Positions 23,208-33,597 of a DNA stretch of 64,000 bases are shown in pieces. A program made the position numbers and the translations under genes. The stretch is from Strongyloides papillosus (Eukaryota; Nematoda; Chromadorea; Rhabditida; Strongyloididae). The first letter of the stretch is position 1. Every line of letters begins with the position of its first letter. The stretch covers positions 620,001 through 684,000 of the forward strand of contig SRSI01000010.1 in NCBI GenBank assembly GCA_005656395.1, read 5' to 3'. The notes below the pieces were generated by a model that was given only the letters and a program-made list of their open reading frames with translations, was not told the DNA's origin and made no database searches.

Positions 23208-25007
23208 TTAAGAATTTAATGGCTTGTCAAAACGTTGTGGAGGCCATCGAGTTTCCATATACCAACAGAAATTCCAATAGCCTATATTAAAAAGTATAAA
23301 ACACAATGGTACAAATATTCTAGCATAATAATCAATTTTAGCCGGTAAGTAATCAGGTTTTGTAAAACATTTTCGGATAAGTTTTTGAAATGGAGATTCA
23401 TTTTGCACTGGTGGTAATAGCTAAAAAAAATTAAAATTTATTTATTAGATTTTTATATATTTATAAATTTACATATCCACATGTGCATGGTGGTTGATAA
23501 AATGTAGTTTCATGAACCTGTGATTCTCTTCCTAATCTGTTAAGACCTTTCCTAATTGTTTCTTGTTTTACTTTTTTAGCTTGTAAGATGTTATCTTGAT
23601 ATGAAACGAATGCATATTCAATTAATGCTCCAAAAACAAAAGTTTGGCAAGCTAAATATAAATACAATATTTTAAATTTACCGTAGTTTTTACTTACCTC
23701 CTAACCAAACATCAACTACTTTTATATAACTTACAGGAGGTAATTTGGCATTAATTGAAGATTGCTAAAATTATAATAATTTTTACAATAAAATATACAA
23801 GTATAAAATTACCAATGTAGTCATAGTAAGGAGTGTTGTAATACCAAGTCCTACTCGACCAGCTGTGGAATGCATATCTATCCAAAACGAAACCCATGAA
23901 ACAATAACGATCATTGTCGTTGGCCCATATAATTGAATCTATAAGCAAAATGATAAATAATTTTTTAAATAAATTTACCAAATAATAACTAAATTGTCTT
24001 GTTAATTCTAATCTAAGCCTAATACAAGAATAACTTCCTGTATTAGTAACATGTGTACAATCAGTATTAACTGTATGATTAACAAGAATAAAATTAGGAA
24101 GTGAATTATCAACACCTTTTTTAAACTGAATAGGACTTCCAGTAGTATTATCCCAGATATAGATGATATCCTAAATTTTTAAATAAAAAATTATTCTTTC
24201 AATCACTTACAGATGCTGTATGAGCATAACTCGCCATATCTAGATCACAAAATTGTGTATCCAGAGGATACATCTAAAATAAGAATATATCTATTATTAT
24301 ATTTATATTTTCTTACTTGTAAATACATACTACAGCTTAATATTAAAGATAACCTAACACTATAATAAACCATTCCATTGGCATAAATACGTAAAAACAT
24401 GTTTTCTGTATCTATTGTATGACCATGAGCAACTTTTTCAGTGCTAAAAAAACTATCTGGTCTCCATAGACTATTCTTCACATGGGGGACAGTAATAAAT
24501 TCAGGCATATCAGATGTAAAATATTTATCATATGCTAATCTTGTATCACTCCAACGTTCACGAAAAGTTATTTGCATTGAATATTCCTAAGAAAGGTATA
24601 AATTTTAAAATATATATTATAATTTTTTAGATTAATTTTTTCTAATTTCAAAAATTAAATAGTACCAAACTTATTGTTTTAGAAAATAAAAATATTTCTT
24701 AAATCCTATTAAGATATTTTGAAAAACCTACCATATTAACAACATCAATATTAGATATCATTCTTATCATCATGTTAACATAGACTTTAACTGGACCTGA
24801 CGTATTGTCACCATCAGGATAAGCAGGTGGCCTAACTCTTTTATCATATCCATCCATTATTTTTTTTAAAATATATTCATCCTGATAATTAGTATTAATT
24901 TGCCTTGTATAAAAATGCCTTGTGCTCTCATTTATCGGAATGGCTTGTATAAGATTATTTAAAGTATAGTAAAATGTTAAAGTAAACACAAAATTGTATG
25001 TCTTCAT
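23208..25007 (-). CDS. Cys-loop ligand-gated chloride channel subunit (GluCl/glycine-like)
   Basis: Eight exons: 25007-24732, 24586-24317, 24273-24211, 24170-23979, 23938-23813, 23764-23698, 23651-23473 and 23420-23208. They join to 461 residues; six of seven introns are phase 0. A signal peptide starts the protein. The ligand domain has [14 protein letters not shown] and the Cys-loop [15 protein letters not shown] with 13 residues between the cysteines. A second Cys pair, [14 protein letters not shown], is typical of GluCl and glycine receptors. M1 follows ([17 protein letters not shown]). M2 is [17 protein letters not shown], and M3 and M4 are present. The short M3-M4 loop contains YQPPCTCGY. 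It would be a pentameric neuronal or muscle anion channel; GluCl-class channels are the targets of avermectins. The ligand and exact subfamily cannot be fixed from sequence alone. Confidence 0.9.
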
Positions 25008-27069
25008 TGCATAAAATTAAAAATATCCTTCTAAAGTTACATATTTTGGCATTTGGATTTTTTGGGTTCTATTATTAATAAGCAATTTAAATGAAATTCT
25101 ATAAAAAAATAACTATTGAATAATTATAATGTTTAAGAAAATAATGAAATGTCAAGTGGTAAAATATTTTATTTAACATAGAAATTGCATATTTAAAAAG
25201 TTTTGGATAATGAGCAAAGATTGTGTTAATTAAGAAATTTTAAAAACGGATTACAAATGAAGGCAAATAAGAGGAGATGCGAAAACTTTTACTTGATAAC
25301 TGTTGAATGAGGAATTATTATTATTTAAAGCCGTCGACAAAATAATATTAAATGAGATTAGAATTTCAATATTTTATGGAGAAGTTTTTATTGAGTGCGT
25401 GAAAAGAAATTTAATTCGGTAGATGTGAATTTGTTAAAATAAATTTATATAAAAACATGTTATAAATTCAAAGAATGTGATATTAAAATAAAAAAAAATT
25501 TTAAAAAAATGCTATAAATATTATATGTACTGTTTAAAAAAAATGTTCACATATTTATAAATAGTTTCTACAACATTTAATGAACCTCTAAAAGTTATAT
25601 ATTTTATTTAAATAAAAATAAAAGTGAATCAGTAGTAAGTAATTTGTTTTACTTAAAAATTTAGTATATTTAAATATAAATGCATATTTTAGCGCTTATG
25701 GCAAATTTAAAATAAAAGCAATAGTGGAAAAAAAATTAACTATCTCAGGTATAATACAACATGATCCTTCTATCATTATTATTTTATCGTCTCATCATTC
25801 TCATTATCTTATATTTATCTTCTTCCTGTCAATAGCAAAACAAATAAATTGATATACAGAATTATAAAAAGTGGATATTTGAGTGACGAAAAAAATTCCC
25901 AACTAATAAATGTCAACATTATACATTATTTTTTAAATAAATATATTCCTGTACTTCTATTTATGATTATTTAGTACATTATATTATCCTTATAAATTAA
26001 TATATCTGTATAGTGCTAAATTTTTCTTACAATAACTAAAAGATTATACAAATATAAAGCATAAAAAACTTTTTTCAATCTTATTAACGCTATATATAGA
26101 GATAAAAAGTGAATTTAACTTTTATGTTTTGTTATATAAGCGAAATAGTCTATGTTAAGAAGCATTGTTTGCATAAATTTTCGTAAACGACTTCAAGATT
26201 CCTCTTCATATGTAATTTCAAATACTATAAACGGTTGAGTAGATAAGTAATATAGAAAAAAAAGGAAATAAACAATAAAGTTTCACCACACTTTAATTTA
26301 GTAAAATTTTTAAAAATAGAAAATAATTATTGACATTTAGAAAGGAGATATACAACGTACACTATACAAAATTAATTTTATTAGCATTTATATATAATAT
26401 ACACCACAAGATTTCTACTATACTTATAAAATTTTTATAAAGTTTTTCATATTTACTTTAGAATATTTCTCATCATAATTACTATGCAATCTTTCCCAAG
26501 CATTTTATAATAAATTTACAATTGTAAAAATACTTCTTTAAAAGAGATCATTTACAAATTTAATAGTCCCTGAATATTCAATAAATTAATATTTTATTAA
26601 AAAAAACTAGAAAATTGACTCATTTACACAATTTCACAATATTTCACACAGCATAATAAACTTCATTTATCATTTCCCAGAAGCTAACAATGTTTTTGTT
26701 TTAAAATAAAATCACCAACACAATAAAAAATGTATTATTTATTTTCTATTCAATTCCTTTATTTTTTTAAGAGATACCGCAGTTACTTCTATTTATCACT
26801 CTTATTAATTCTAAATATTACTGACAAAAGATGCATTATACGGCAACAATTTACTAAGAACATTTCGACAATCCCAAAGTTCAACGACACATTAAGAATA
26901 TAAATTCGCACACTTGAGAAAACAAATGCTCATTTAAGTATACAATTGCCCTAAACGCACATAAATATTTTAAATGAAAAAATTAAACCGCCTAAAAAAT
27001 TATAACAAGCAGACAATTTACTTGAAATGTTTGACATTTTTAATATAGAACTTTTTACATATACATATC
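25008..27069. other. Intergenic, about 2.1 kb
   Basis: Upstream of both the channel gene and ASF1. AT-rich, with no ORF, repeat or RNA gene that I can support apart from the E2F-type element listed separately. Confidence 0.55.
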
Positions 27070-27078
27070 GGCGGGAAA
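27070..27078 (-). promoter_or_regulatory. E2F/DP-type site upstream of ASF1
   Basis: GGCGGGAAA on the plus strand is TTTCCCGCC on the minus strand, an exact match to the E2F consensus TTTSSCGC. It lies about 90 bp before the ASF1 ATG, close to a TATATATATA run at 27083, and is strikingly GC-rich for this spacer. ASF1 is an S-phase gene, so the context fits. Confidence 0.6.
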
Positions 27079-27169
27079 TAGGTATATATATATGTACAAT
27101 ACAAAGCGTTTCTTTCAAAGTAATTTTTGCCACTAATTTACAACTGCATAAATCTACTTACATCTAACA

Positions 27170-28104
27170 ATGGCTTCACTGGTTAACGTTACCTCTGTGG
27201 ATTTATTAAACAATCCTGCTCCATTTAATGACAAACTTAATCTATCTATTAGTTTCAATTGTCTTGAAGCTGTCAACAAACGTAAGTCGGGTTTCGAGAC
27301 AACAATAATTGTTAACAAAAATCACTTTTTCTAGCGCTCTCATTCGATATCGTTTACATTGGTTCTCCGAATGATACTGATCATGACCAGGTGTTGGACA
27401 CTATTACAGTTCCTGAACTTACGGTCGGCAATCACACCATTACTATTGAAGTCGATCCACCAGTTGCTGACAAAATTCCAAAGGAAGACTTTGTCGGTGT
27501 AACGGCGATAATGCTTAAAGCATTCTACAATGGTCAGCTTTTTAATAAAATTAGTTGGTATTGTGCAATTGAGTATACAGATCCTGAGTTGATTGAAAAT
27601 CAACCTGAAACACCTGTTATTGAGAAGCTTCAAAGAAGAGTTGTTTTTGACGAGCCACGTAACGTTATTTATAACATTAAGTGGAAAGAGAATGAGGAAG
27701 AGGAGGAAGTTGTCCCAACTGAAGAAGTAGAAGAATCTGATGTAATTGTATTCAGTTGTCAGCCAAGTGAGTTTGATATTGCGGCTGAGAAATCAGAAGA
27801 TAAAGAATGCGAAGAGATTTGTCAGGAGATGGACGATACCAGTGAAATGGTTGATGACGAACAAATGATAGAGGAAGACGACAATAAATCTGTTGATTTA
27901 GAAAATGATTCAGATATCTCAATGGATGAAGATGCTGACGATGACGAGACAATGGGAGAGGAGATGGAAGAGGAAGTATTAGAAGAGTCTCTTGCGGCAA
28001 AGGGTGAAAATGAAGTTGATGCAGAAATGGCCGGAAAGAAGGAGTCTGCGCTTTCTGAACCATTTTCGGACAAAACAAATGATTCTGAGTCAGCGAAAGC
28101 ATAA
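27170..28104 (+). CDS. ASF1: Histone H3-H4 chaperone ASF1
   Basis: Replication-coupled chaperone that hands H3-H4 to CAF-1 and HIRA in the nucleus. Exons 27170-27281 and 27335-28104 give 293 residues. The conserved immunoglobulin-like core begins MASLVNVTSVDLLNNPAPF and continues with IVYIGSPNDTDHDQVLD, VGVTAIMLKAFYNGQLF and RRVVFDEPRNVIYNIKW. It spans about residues 1-155. The rest is a long Glu/Asp/Ser tail of about 135 residues, as in fungal Asf1 and longer than in vertebrates. C. elegans has two paralogues (unc-85 and asfl-1) and I cannot tell which this matches. A poly(A) signal is at 28152. Confidence 0.96.
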
Positions 28105-29537
28105 TTTAAAATCCTTAAATATGTGTATGTTCATATAATTTTTATTATAAAAATAAAATTTTTAACAAAAGAGCTGTTTATTTATGTTATATACTTTCTG
28201 AAAAAACGTCTAGTAGATTGGGAGGGAATATGTTGTGTTTAAATAAAATGAGAACTTGTTGCTTCAAGATAAGATTACTTGATTTTTACGAGATATCGTC
28301 TTGTATGTTTCGTTAAAGGTTGCTATATAGATTCTAAGTTTTTGTGTCTCTGGTTTTCTGTCTTTTTAATCTTTCCAATAAAAACAGTTGTATCATAAAG
28401 ATCCATCATATTGTGAGAAATGAGACTGACTTACAGTATTTTCAGGTTACCTAAAACAGGCTGACCAACCAAGTATCCCCCACCACAAAATAAAAAACAA
28501 TAAAAATCCAAAAATTAATCGTATTCAGTTTGTGAGATCATATATATTTGCATCGAAATAATCTCAAAATACCTGGACATCGCAAATGCCAATAAATAAA
28601 AATTAATTACTGGTACAATAATAGTACTCTTGTACGGGGAATAGATTAACAAACACTGTCACGAGGAAGATTCAGTTAACCATTCTGTATATTCAACTAG
28701 TAAAATTTGTGTGATATCTATCGTCAAAAAGTATTCTTTTTTTACGAAAAAAATAATTTTTAAAGTTATTTATTTTTATTACCATACATTTTCCATTTAA
28801 TAGAATAATATCATATATCTAATTCAAAAGAAAAACTTGTTATATCTAAACTCCTGTATCATCACTTCTAATTTTTTTTCCAGTGTATAATGAGATGATT
28901 AGCTTTAAAATTAAATCTAACATGAAAAATTACTTTCGAAATTGAACTTCAAATCTTAATTTATTATATTTCTTAGATCCAATGAGAATTTATCTTAACG
29001 CTGGAGGAATGGATAGTGTTCATGTTGACTCACCATAATTTTGTCTTTAAAATCCATTTTTTTTGTTGATTCAACCAATAAGTGAAATTCTGTGTTTGTA
29101 GAACTATATATATAAAATTATACTGAATTAATAGGTTCATGGACCTACTCTGTTATCTATTGAAATATTTAATACAATTACTTCATATGACTCATACAAA
29201 TAAAAGGGATGATGGAACTTCTGCAAACATATATTCTTAATGAAACATTTTCAGAAATTAGCTCTGTGAGGGAGATTACAATGATATCATTTTTAATCTA
29301 ACAGTTGAATATACTTTTACTATCAGAAGTTATATCCATTAAAATAGATAATTTCTATAAAAAATGTCTTTACATAATTTCTATCAGTGTTAAAAGTCTC
29401 TGAATCTGTCACAACTTTTTGAACAATATTCCAATATTCGCTTTGTGAATATCTTGTAAACAGAAAATTAATATTGTTTTTACGTAGATACGTGTCTAAG
29501 TAAAAAGAAGGCAAATAATTATTTTTTGAAATATCTA
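28105..29537. other. Spacer with unexplained mid-GC segments
   Basis: About 1.4 kb whose composition (28200-28480 and 28570-28720) is visibly less AT-rich than other spacers. It contains splice-like acceptors at about 28883 and 28975, a short plus-strand frame after the second one (PMRIYLNAGGMDSVHVDSP, ending near 29038) and short minus-strand frames near 28300-28520. None assembles into a gene that I can defend. Confidence 0.4.
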
Positions 29538-29544
29538 ATGACAC
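29323..29544 (-). pseudogene. 73-codon open frame without ATG, possible gene remnant
   Basis: A continuous minus-strand frame containing LPSFYLDTYLRKNNINFLF and SQSEYWNIVQKVVTDSETF, with fairly balanced amino-acid composition for AT-rich DNA. It has no ATG and its 5' end overlaps the IER3IP1 start on the other strand. It may be a relic exon or chance. Confidence 0.2.
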
Positions 29545-29827
29545 TAACTTTCTACAATTTACTAGAAGCTAGTTTGCTTGTACTTAATGGCATTGCCGTT
29601 ATCAATCGTGAACGTGTTTTAAATAAGGTTAGTCAAAACTCTTTTATTTTAAATTTTTTTAGTGGCTAAAGTCTCGTCAAAATAGCTTTGATTACGGACA
29701 ACCACATGTATCGACAGGAGCTGCTGATCAAATTTTGAATCTCATTGTTTCTGTACAAACTGTTATGAGAATACCATTGATTTTTATGAATATATTGGTT
29801 ATTTTTTACAAATTGATTCTCGGCTAA
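29538..29827 (+). CDS. IER3IP1: IER3IP1 / YOS1 small ER-Golgi membrane protein
   Basis: Small protein of ER-Golgi vesicle transport; yeast Yos1 works with Yip1 and Yif1. Exons 29538-29627 and 29663-29827 with a 35-nt intron give 84 residues, matching the usual 82 or so. The N-terminal hydrophobic segment MTLTFYNLLEASLLVLNGIA aligns with the family start. INRERVLNKW precedes the variable loop. The conserved LNLIVSVQTVMRIPLIFMNI matches LMNLIRSVRTVMRVPLIIVN of the human protein. The protein ends in the family-typical final glycine (YKLILG). Neither exon is long enough to stand out alone. Confidence 0.92.
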
Positions 29828-30751
29828 ATAATATTTCTATATATTTGTTTATAAATTATTAAGTTTATTATTGCAAATGAAGTGTCTATGAAAATAAGGT
29901 AATACTATTATTCTTATTAAAGCAAGCAATAAAAAGTTTTTAATGTATTATTTAATTTTAAATGGTATTATATATGTCCTTTTATATTTCAAAATTATTT
30001 TGTTTAAACAATTTTTTTTACTTGTTTCAAAATTTGTCTACAAGATAGGCCAGATATACTTCACGTTTGCATTCAAACTTCTATTGCTTTCTTTATAATT
30101 CATTTTTTTGTTAGTATATATATAAATCTCATTAACAACCGTTAAAAGATATAAATATTGTAAAATTATAATTGAAGGAGTGTTAGTCTGTTCTACGAAC
30201 TTTTTATTATACAAGTTTGTGAGTGTATGATTAAAACCTTGATGTAATTTTATGGCCCACTCGATATTTGTTATGTTTCCTAAGAAGATTACTATCATTA
30301 TCTATTTATACTTGATTTTAATCAAAAAAGAAGTAAGCGAATCTTATCTAATTTTTAGTTATTTTTTATTTAATTTAGAAGTTTAATTAAATGATAATTA
30401 AATTAAGACGATTGTAATATCTTATGATTTATCATAATGTTTAAAATTATGTTGTAATTGGAAAAAACATATTTTCATTTCCTTAAGTTATTAATTGTCA
30501 ATATATTGAATAATAATTACATTTAGATTGGATTTATTTATTCGCGTACTAATTCTTTGATATATTCTTTAATTTTCTTTTAAGTTTCTTTTATAAGCTT
30601 TCCCTTTGACTATATTTAAATAAGTAATCACTAAAATGGTTTAGTAAAAACGTTTCTTTTTTATTGCGCTACTTTATGGTTATTCACTATATCTAATTTT
30701 TTGAAAACATTTTAGGTAATTGTAAATCTCAGTAGTACTTAAAAAGTAGAT
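29828..30751. other. Spacer between IER3IP1 and MAEA genes
   Basis: AT-rich, about 920 bp. An 86-codon minus-strand ORF with a real ATG (30298-30038) is present, but it has no recognisable feature and an AT-driven composition. An acceptor lies at 30716, just before the MAEA 5' UTR. Confidence 0.45.
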
Positions 30752-31897
30752 ATGGAACGTTTAACTGAAACTACGTGCCTGGAAACTCATCTTATAAAGG
30801 GGATATTTGAAACTTTCAATAAACATTATAGACTAAATCAAAAAAACATCGAGAGAATGGCAATTCGCATTAGAGAACCATTAAAGGTTTGTAGAAAAGC
30901 AATGGATGATGGTGATCTTGAGAAAGCCAAAAGAGCTCTAGCTCTTCTGAAATCTCGTATTGAAACTTTATCTGAAGAGATGACAGATAACTGGATAAAA
31001 GAACAAGAATTAATTAAGAATTTTAGAGAACGTTGGTTGTATATAAACAAAGTTGACATTGATGAACAACGATTTACGCAACAAAAATTTCATAGATATT
31101 TAACAGAACACCTACTTCGTATAGGAGCATTAAAAACAGCAAAGAAATATGCTGAAAAATATAATGTTGAAAACTTTGCTAATTTTGAATCATACAGTGA
31201 GATAGAGAATGTAATTTCATCAATTGATCAAAAAAATTTAGAACCTGCAATAGCATGGTGTGCACAACATAAATCTAGATTAAAGAAAATAAATTCCTCA
31301 TTGACAATAGAACTGAAAATCCAGGACGCTTTATCAAACTTGCAACCAAATAATAAACTTGAAGTTTTAGATGCTTTAAAAAAAGTTCTTAATGAAAACA
31401 ATTATGAATGTTCTAATTCAAAAATTTCAGAAATTATTGGTGCTATTATTGTCGCTGGTGGTTGTAATATTCAGAAATATAATGATATGGTCAACGTTAA
31501 ACGATATGTACAATTACGAAAACTATTCATAACAGATGCCTCCAAAATCTATGGTTTCTATGGTGGAACACCATTTTCAATCTCACTCCTTTTAGGTATA
31601 TGTGCTTACAAATCTTCTAAATGTTCAGAACAAAAGGATTCTAAATGTATAACATGTCGTCCATTATATGTTAAACTTGGAAAAAAACTGCCTACAGCTT
31701 CTAGAAGAAATTCTATTATACTTGATCCCATAACTAAAGAAATTTTAAATGAAAACAATGTTCCGATGATGCTTCCAAATGGTTTAGTTTACGGAAAAAA
31801 ACAAATCGATAAGAACTCTAAAGATGGTGAATTTTTCTGTCAAATATCAAATGCTTCGTTTCCCGTTGATGCATGCTTACGTGTATATATTCTGTAA
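30752..31897 (+). CDS. maea-1: MAEA, GID/CTLH E3 ubiquitin ligase subunit
   Basis: RING-type subunit (yeast Gid9/Fyv10) that pairs with RMND5/Gid2 in the CTLH ligase. The single exon encodes 381 residues. Visible parts are an N-terminal coiled-coil region, LisH (FTQQKFHRYLTEHLLRIGAL), CTLH (IENVISSIDQKNLEPAIAWC), CRA, and a C-terminal RING-like domain with NENNVPMMLPNGLVYG and ending in RVYIL. In the human protein the RING begins with a Cys before ISGDVMNENN; here the equivalent strand is SIILDPITKEILNENN with no Cys. So the zinc site looks weakened, while the MMLPNG segment is intact. It converges on MITD1 with about 85 bp between stops. Confidence 0.94.
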   Translation: MERLTETTCLETHLIKGIFETFNKHYRLNQKNIERMAIRIREPLKVCRKAMDDGDLEKAKRALALLKSRIETLSEEMTDNWIKEQELIKNFRERWLYINKVDIDEQRFTQQKFHRYLTEHLLRIGALKTAKKYAEKYNVENFANFESYSEIENVISSIDQKNLEPAIAWCAQHKSRLKKINSSLTIELKIQDALSNLQPNNKLEVLDALKKVLNENNYECSNSKISEIIGAIIVAGGCNIQKYNDMVNVKRYVQLRKLFITDASKIYGFYGGTPFSISLLLGICAYKSSKCSEQKDSKCITCRPLYVKLGKKLPTASRRNSIILDPITKEILNENNVPMMLPNGLVYGKKQIDKNSKDGEFFCQISNASFPVDACLRVYIL

Positions 31898-31983
31898 TAA
31901 AAAAATTTTTATGCGTAAGACTATCTTAAGGTAAATAAAAATATTCACTGTCGTTCAACTTTTATGGAGTATACATAAATAAT

Positions 31984-32729
31984 TTATTTAGAAATTTTAA
32001 AAATACGAATTCTACATTTTTTACATTTACGAAAACTAAAGTCTGTGAAACCTATAGCTCCCGGAGGAGAATACTTATAGATGTCTAGTCCTCGACCAAG
32101 ATCAACCTCCCAACCATTATTGAATCGTATTAATCGATCATGAAAATCGCCAAAATTAATTTCTAAAACAATATTTTTTTCATTCAAACTTCCTTTCAAA
32201 TTTTGAAGCATATCATTACAGTCAGATGAACCTGTTTTCAAAGATATCATTTTCAAATTTTTTGCACTTTTAACAAGAAATTCGCAAAAAGCCGTAAAAT
32301 TAATCGTTTGACTTTTTGATTTTATGTATGGATCTTCAATACGTACAGCTGTGATATTATCATCAATACATCTACCAAAAATTTTAGAAAATGAATAGCC
32401 TGTATCATCTTCATTAATTTCAACTGTTTCATTTAAAATTTTAGATGAAATAAAGCAGCCGCGTAGTTTTTCTATTTTGTCAGTATATTCACTAAGAACA
32501 TTAGTAATAGGTTTTCTACGTTGGTCATTTTGACTTAATTCTAAGTTAATTTGAATAAATTAAATTTTTTTCAAAGAATAAACAAACCTTTTAAAGCTTT
32601 CTGTAACGTCAAACAGGCTTGTAAATAAACGTCTGAAGCATCTTTTGCTTTACCATCATCCTCAAATCCCTTTCCCTGAATAATAAATTTTCTTGCATCT
32701 AAAATATATTCATCAATTTCATCTGGCAT
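31984..32729 (-). CDS. MITD1: MITD1, MIT-domain ESCRT-III binding protein
   Basis: Abscission factor: the MIT domain binds ESCRT-III tails and the C-terminal PLD-like domain binds membrane. Exons 32729-32588 and 32540-31984 with a 47-nt phase-1 intron give 232 residues, near the human 249. The MIT helices contain EDDGKAKDASDVYLQACLTL. The C-terminal domain has DDTGYSFSKIFGR, RIEDPYIKSKSQTINFTAFC, FHDRLIRFNNGWEVDLGRGL and GAIGFTDFSFRKC, all family hallmarks. The gene shares a functional theme with CHMP3 at 10.6 kb but not a location. Confidence 0.94.
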
Positions 32730-33597
32730 TCTACAATAACATATTAAAGTTTAACAATAAATATATCTTAAATATTTGTATAATTTTATTTAATAAACAA
32801 ATAACTATAATAAAATTTTGGAAAGCATTATTCTAATAAAACATTTCTACTAATTCTTAATTAATTCTTAATAAATTTCCAAAGCAATGAATGGCAAGTT
32901 ACGATCATAACAAAGATGAAGGATATTATTGTTACAAAGTTAATTAGGTATTAATAAGTTTCTACTTTTTTTCTTTTTGAGACCATACAACAGTCAAATA
33001 ATCTAAACAAACTACTTTTTAAAAATTTCTAGATTTTTATCCATTTAAAAATCTTTGTATGATTTTTCATCTATGGAATTTTGCAAGAAAAAAATATTAG
33101 AATTGGAGATATTAATGATAATATTATTCTTAATGACTTTATAATGAAAATAAGAGTTGTAAAAAAGTAATAAGAATTCTAAAGGATGTAGTGTAGAAAA
33201 GTTTAGTAGGAGTAAAAAATTATTTTTTTAAAAATTTCTTTTCCGCACGATATCTGATAAATTTAATTAAAAATGAATTTCTATATTTTTCTTTAACGCT
33301 ATTTAAAATAATATTAGAATTCCTCTTTTAGTTTTTTTTTTACAGTAAACTTAAATTTTATTTTTTTTATCAATATTATATGCCTATTCACCACACTTTT
33401 ATTTAAAAGTTAGAAAAATCAAATGCAATTATATTTCTACAGAGGGTAAAAACACAGCATTAAATATTCTAACTATTTCTAAAAAACTGTATTGTGATTA
33501 AGAGATTAAGAAGTATTACTTTAATAATAACATTTATATACTTTAGATAAAAAATTATATTTTAAAGTTAACATGTTATTCCTCTCGCCATCCTGAA
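32730..33597. other. Spacer between MITD1 and glutamyl-tRNA synthetase genes
   Basis: About 870 bp of AT-rich sequence with poly-T tracts. No gene or repeat seen. Confidence 0.55.

Noticed and set aside
27752..28102. Long antisense ORFs in the acidic tail of ASF1
   Set aside because: Shadow frames of the GAA/GAT-rich coding strand.
28481..28520. AATTTTTGG Sm-like site on the minus strand suggesting an snRNA or spliced-leader RNA
   Set aside because: No spliced-leader exon, no matching snRNA core and no 3' stem-loop; an 8-9 base AT-rich match is expected by chance.
30038..30298. 86-codon minus-strand ORF with ATG
   Set aside because: No acceptor near the start, no recognisable motif and AT-driven composition; kept only as a remark on the spacer.
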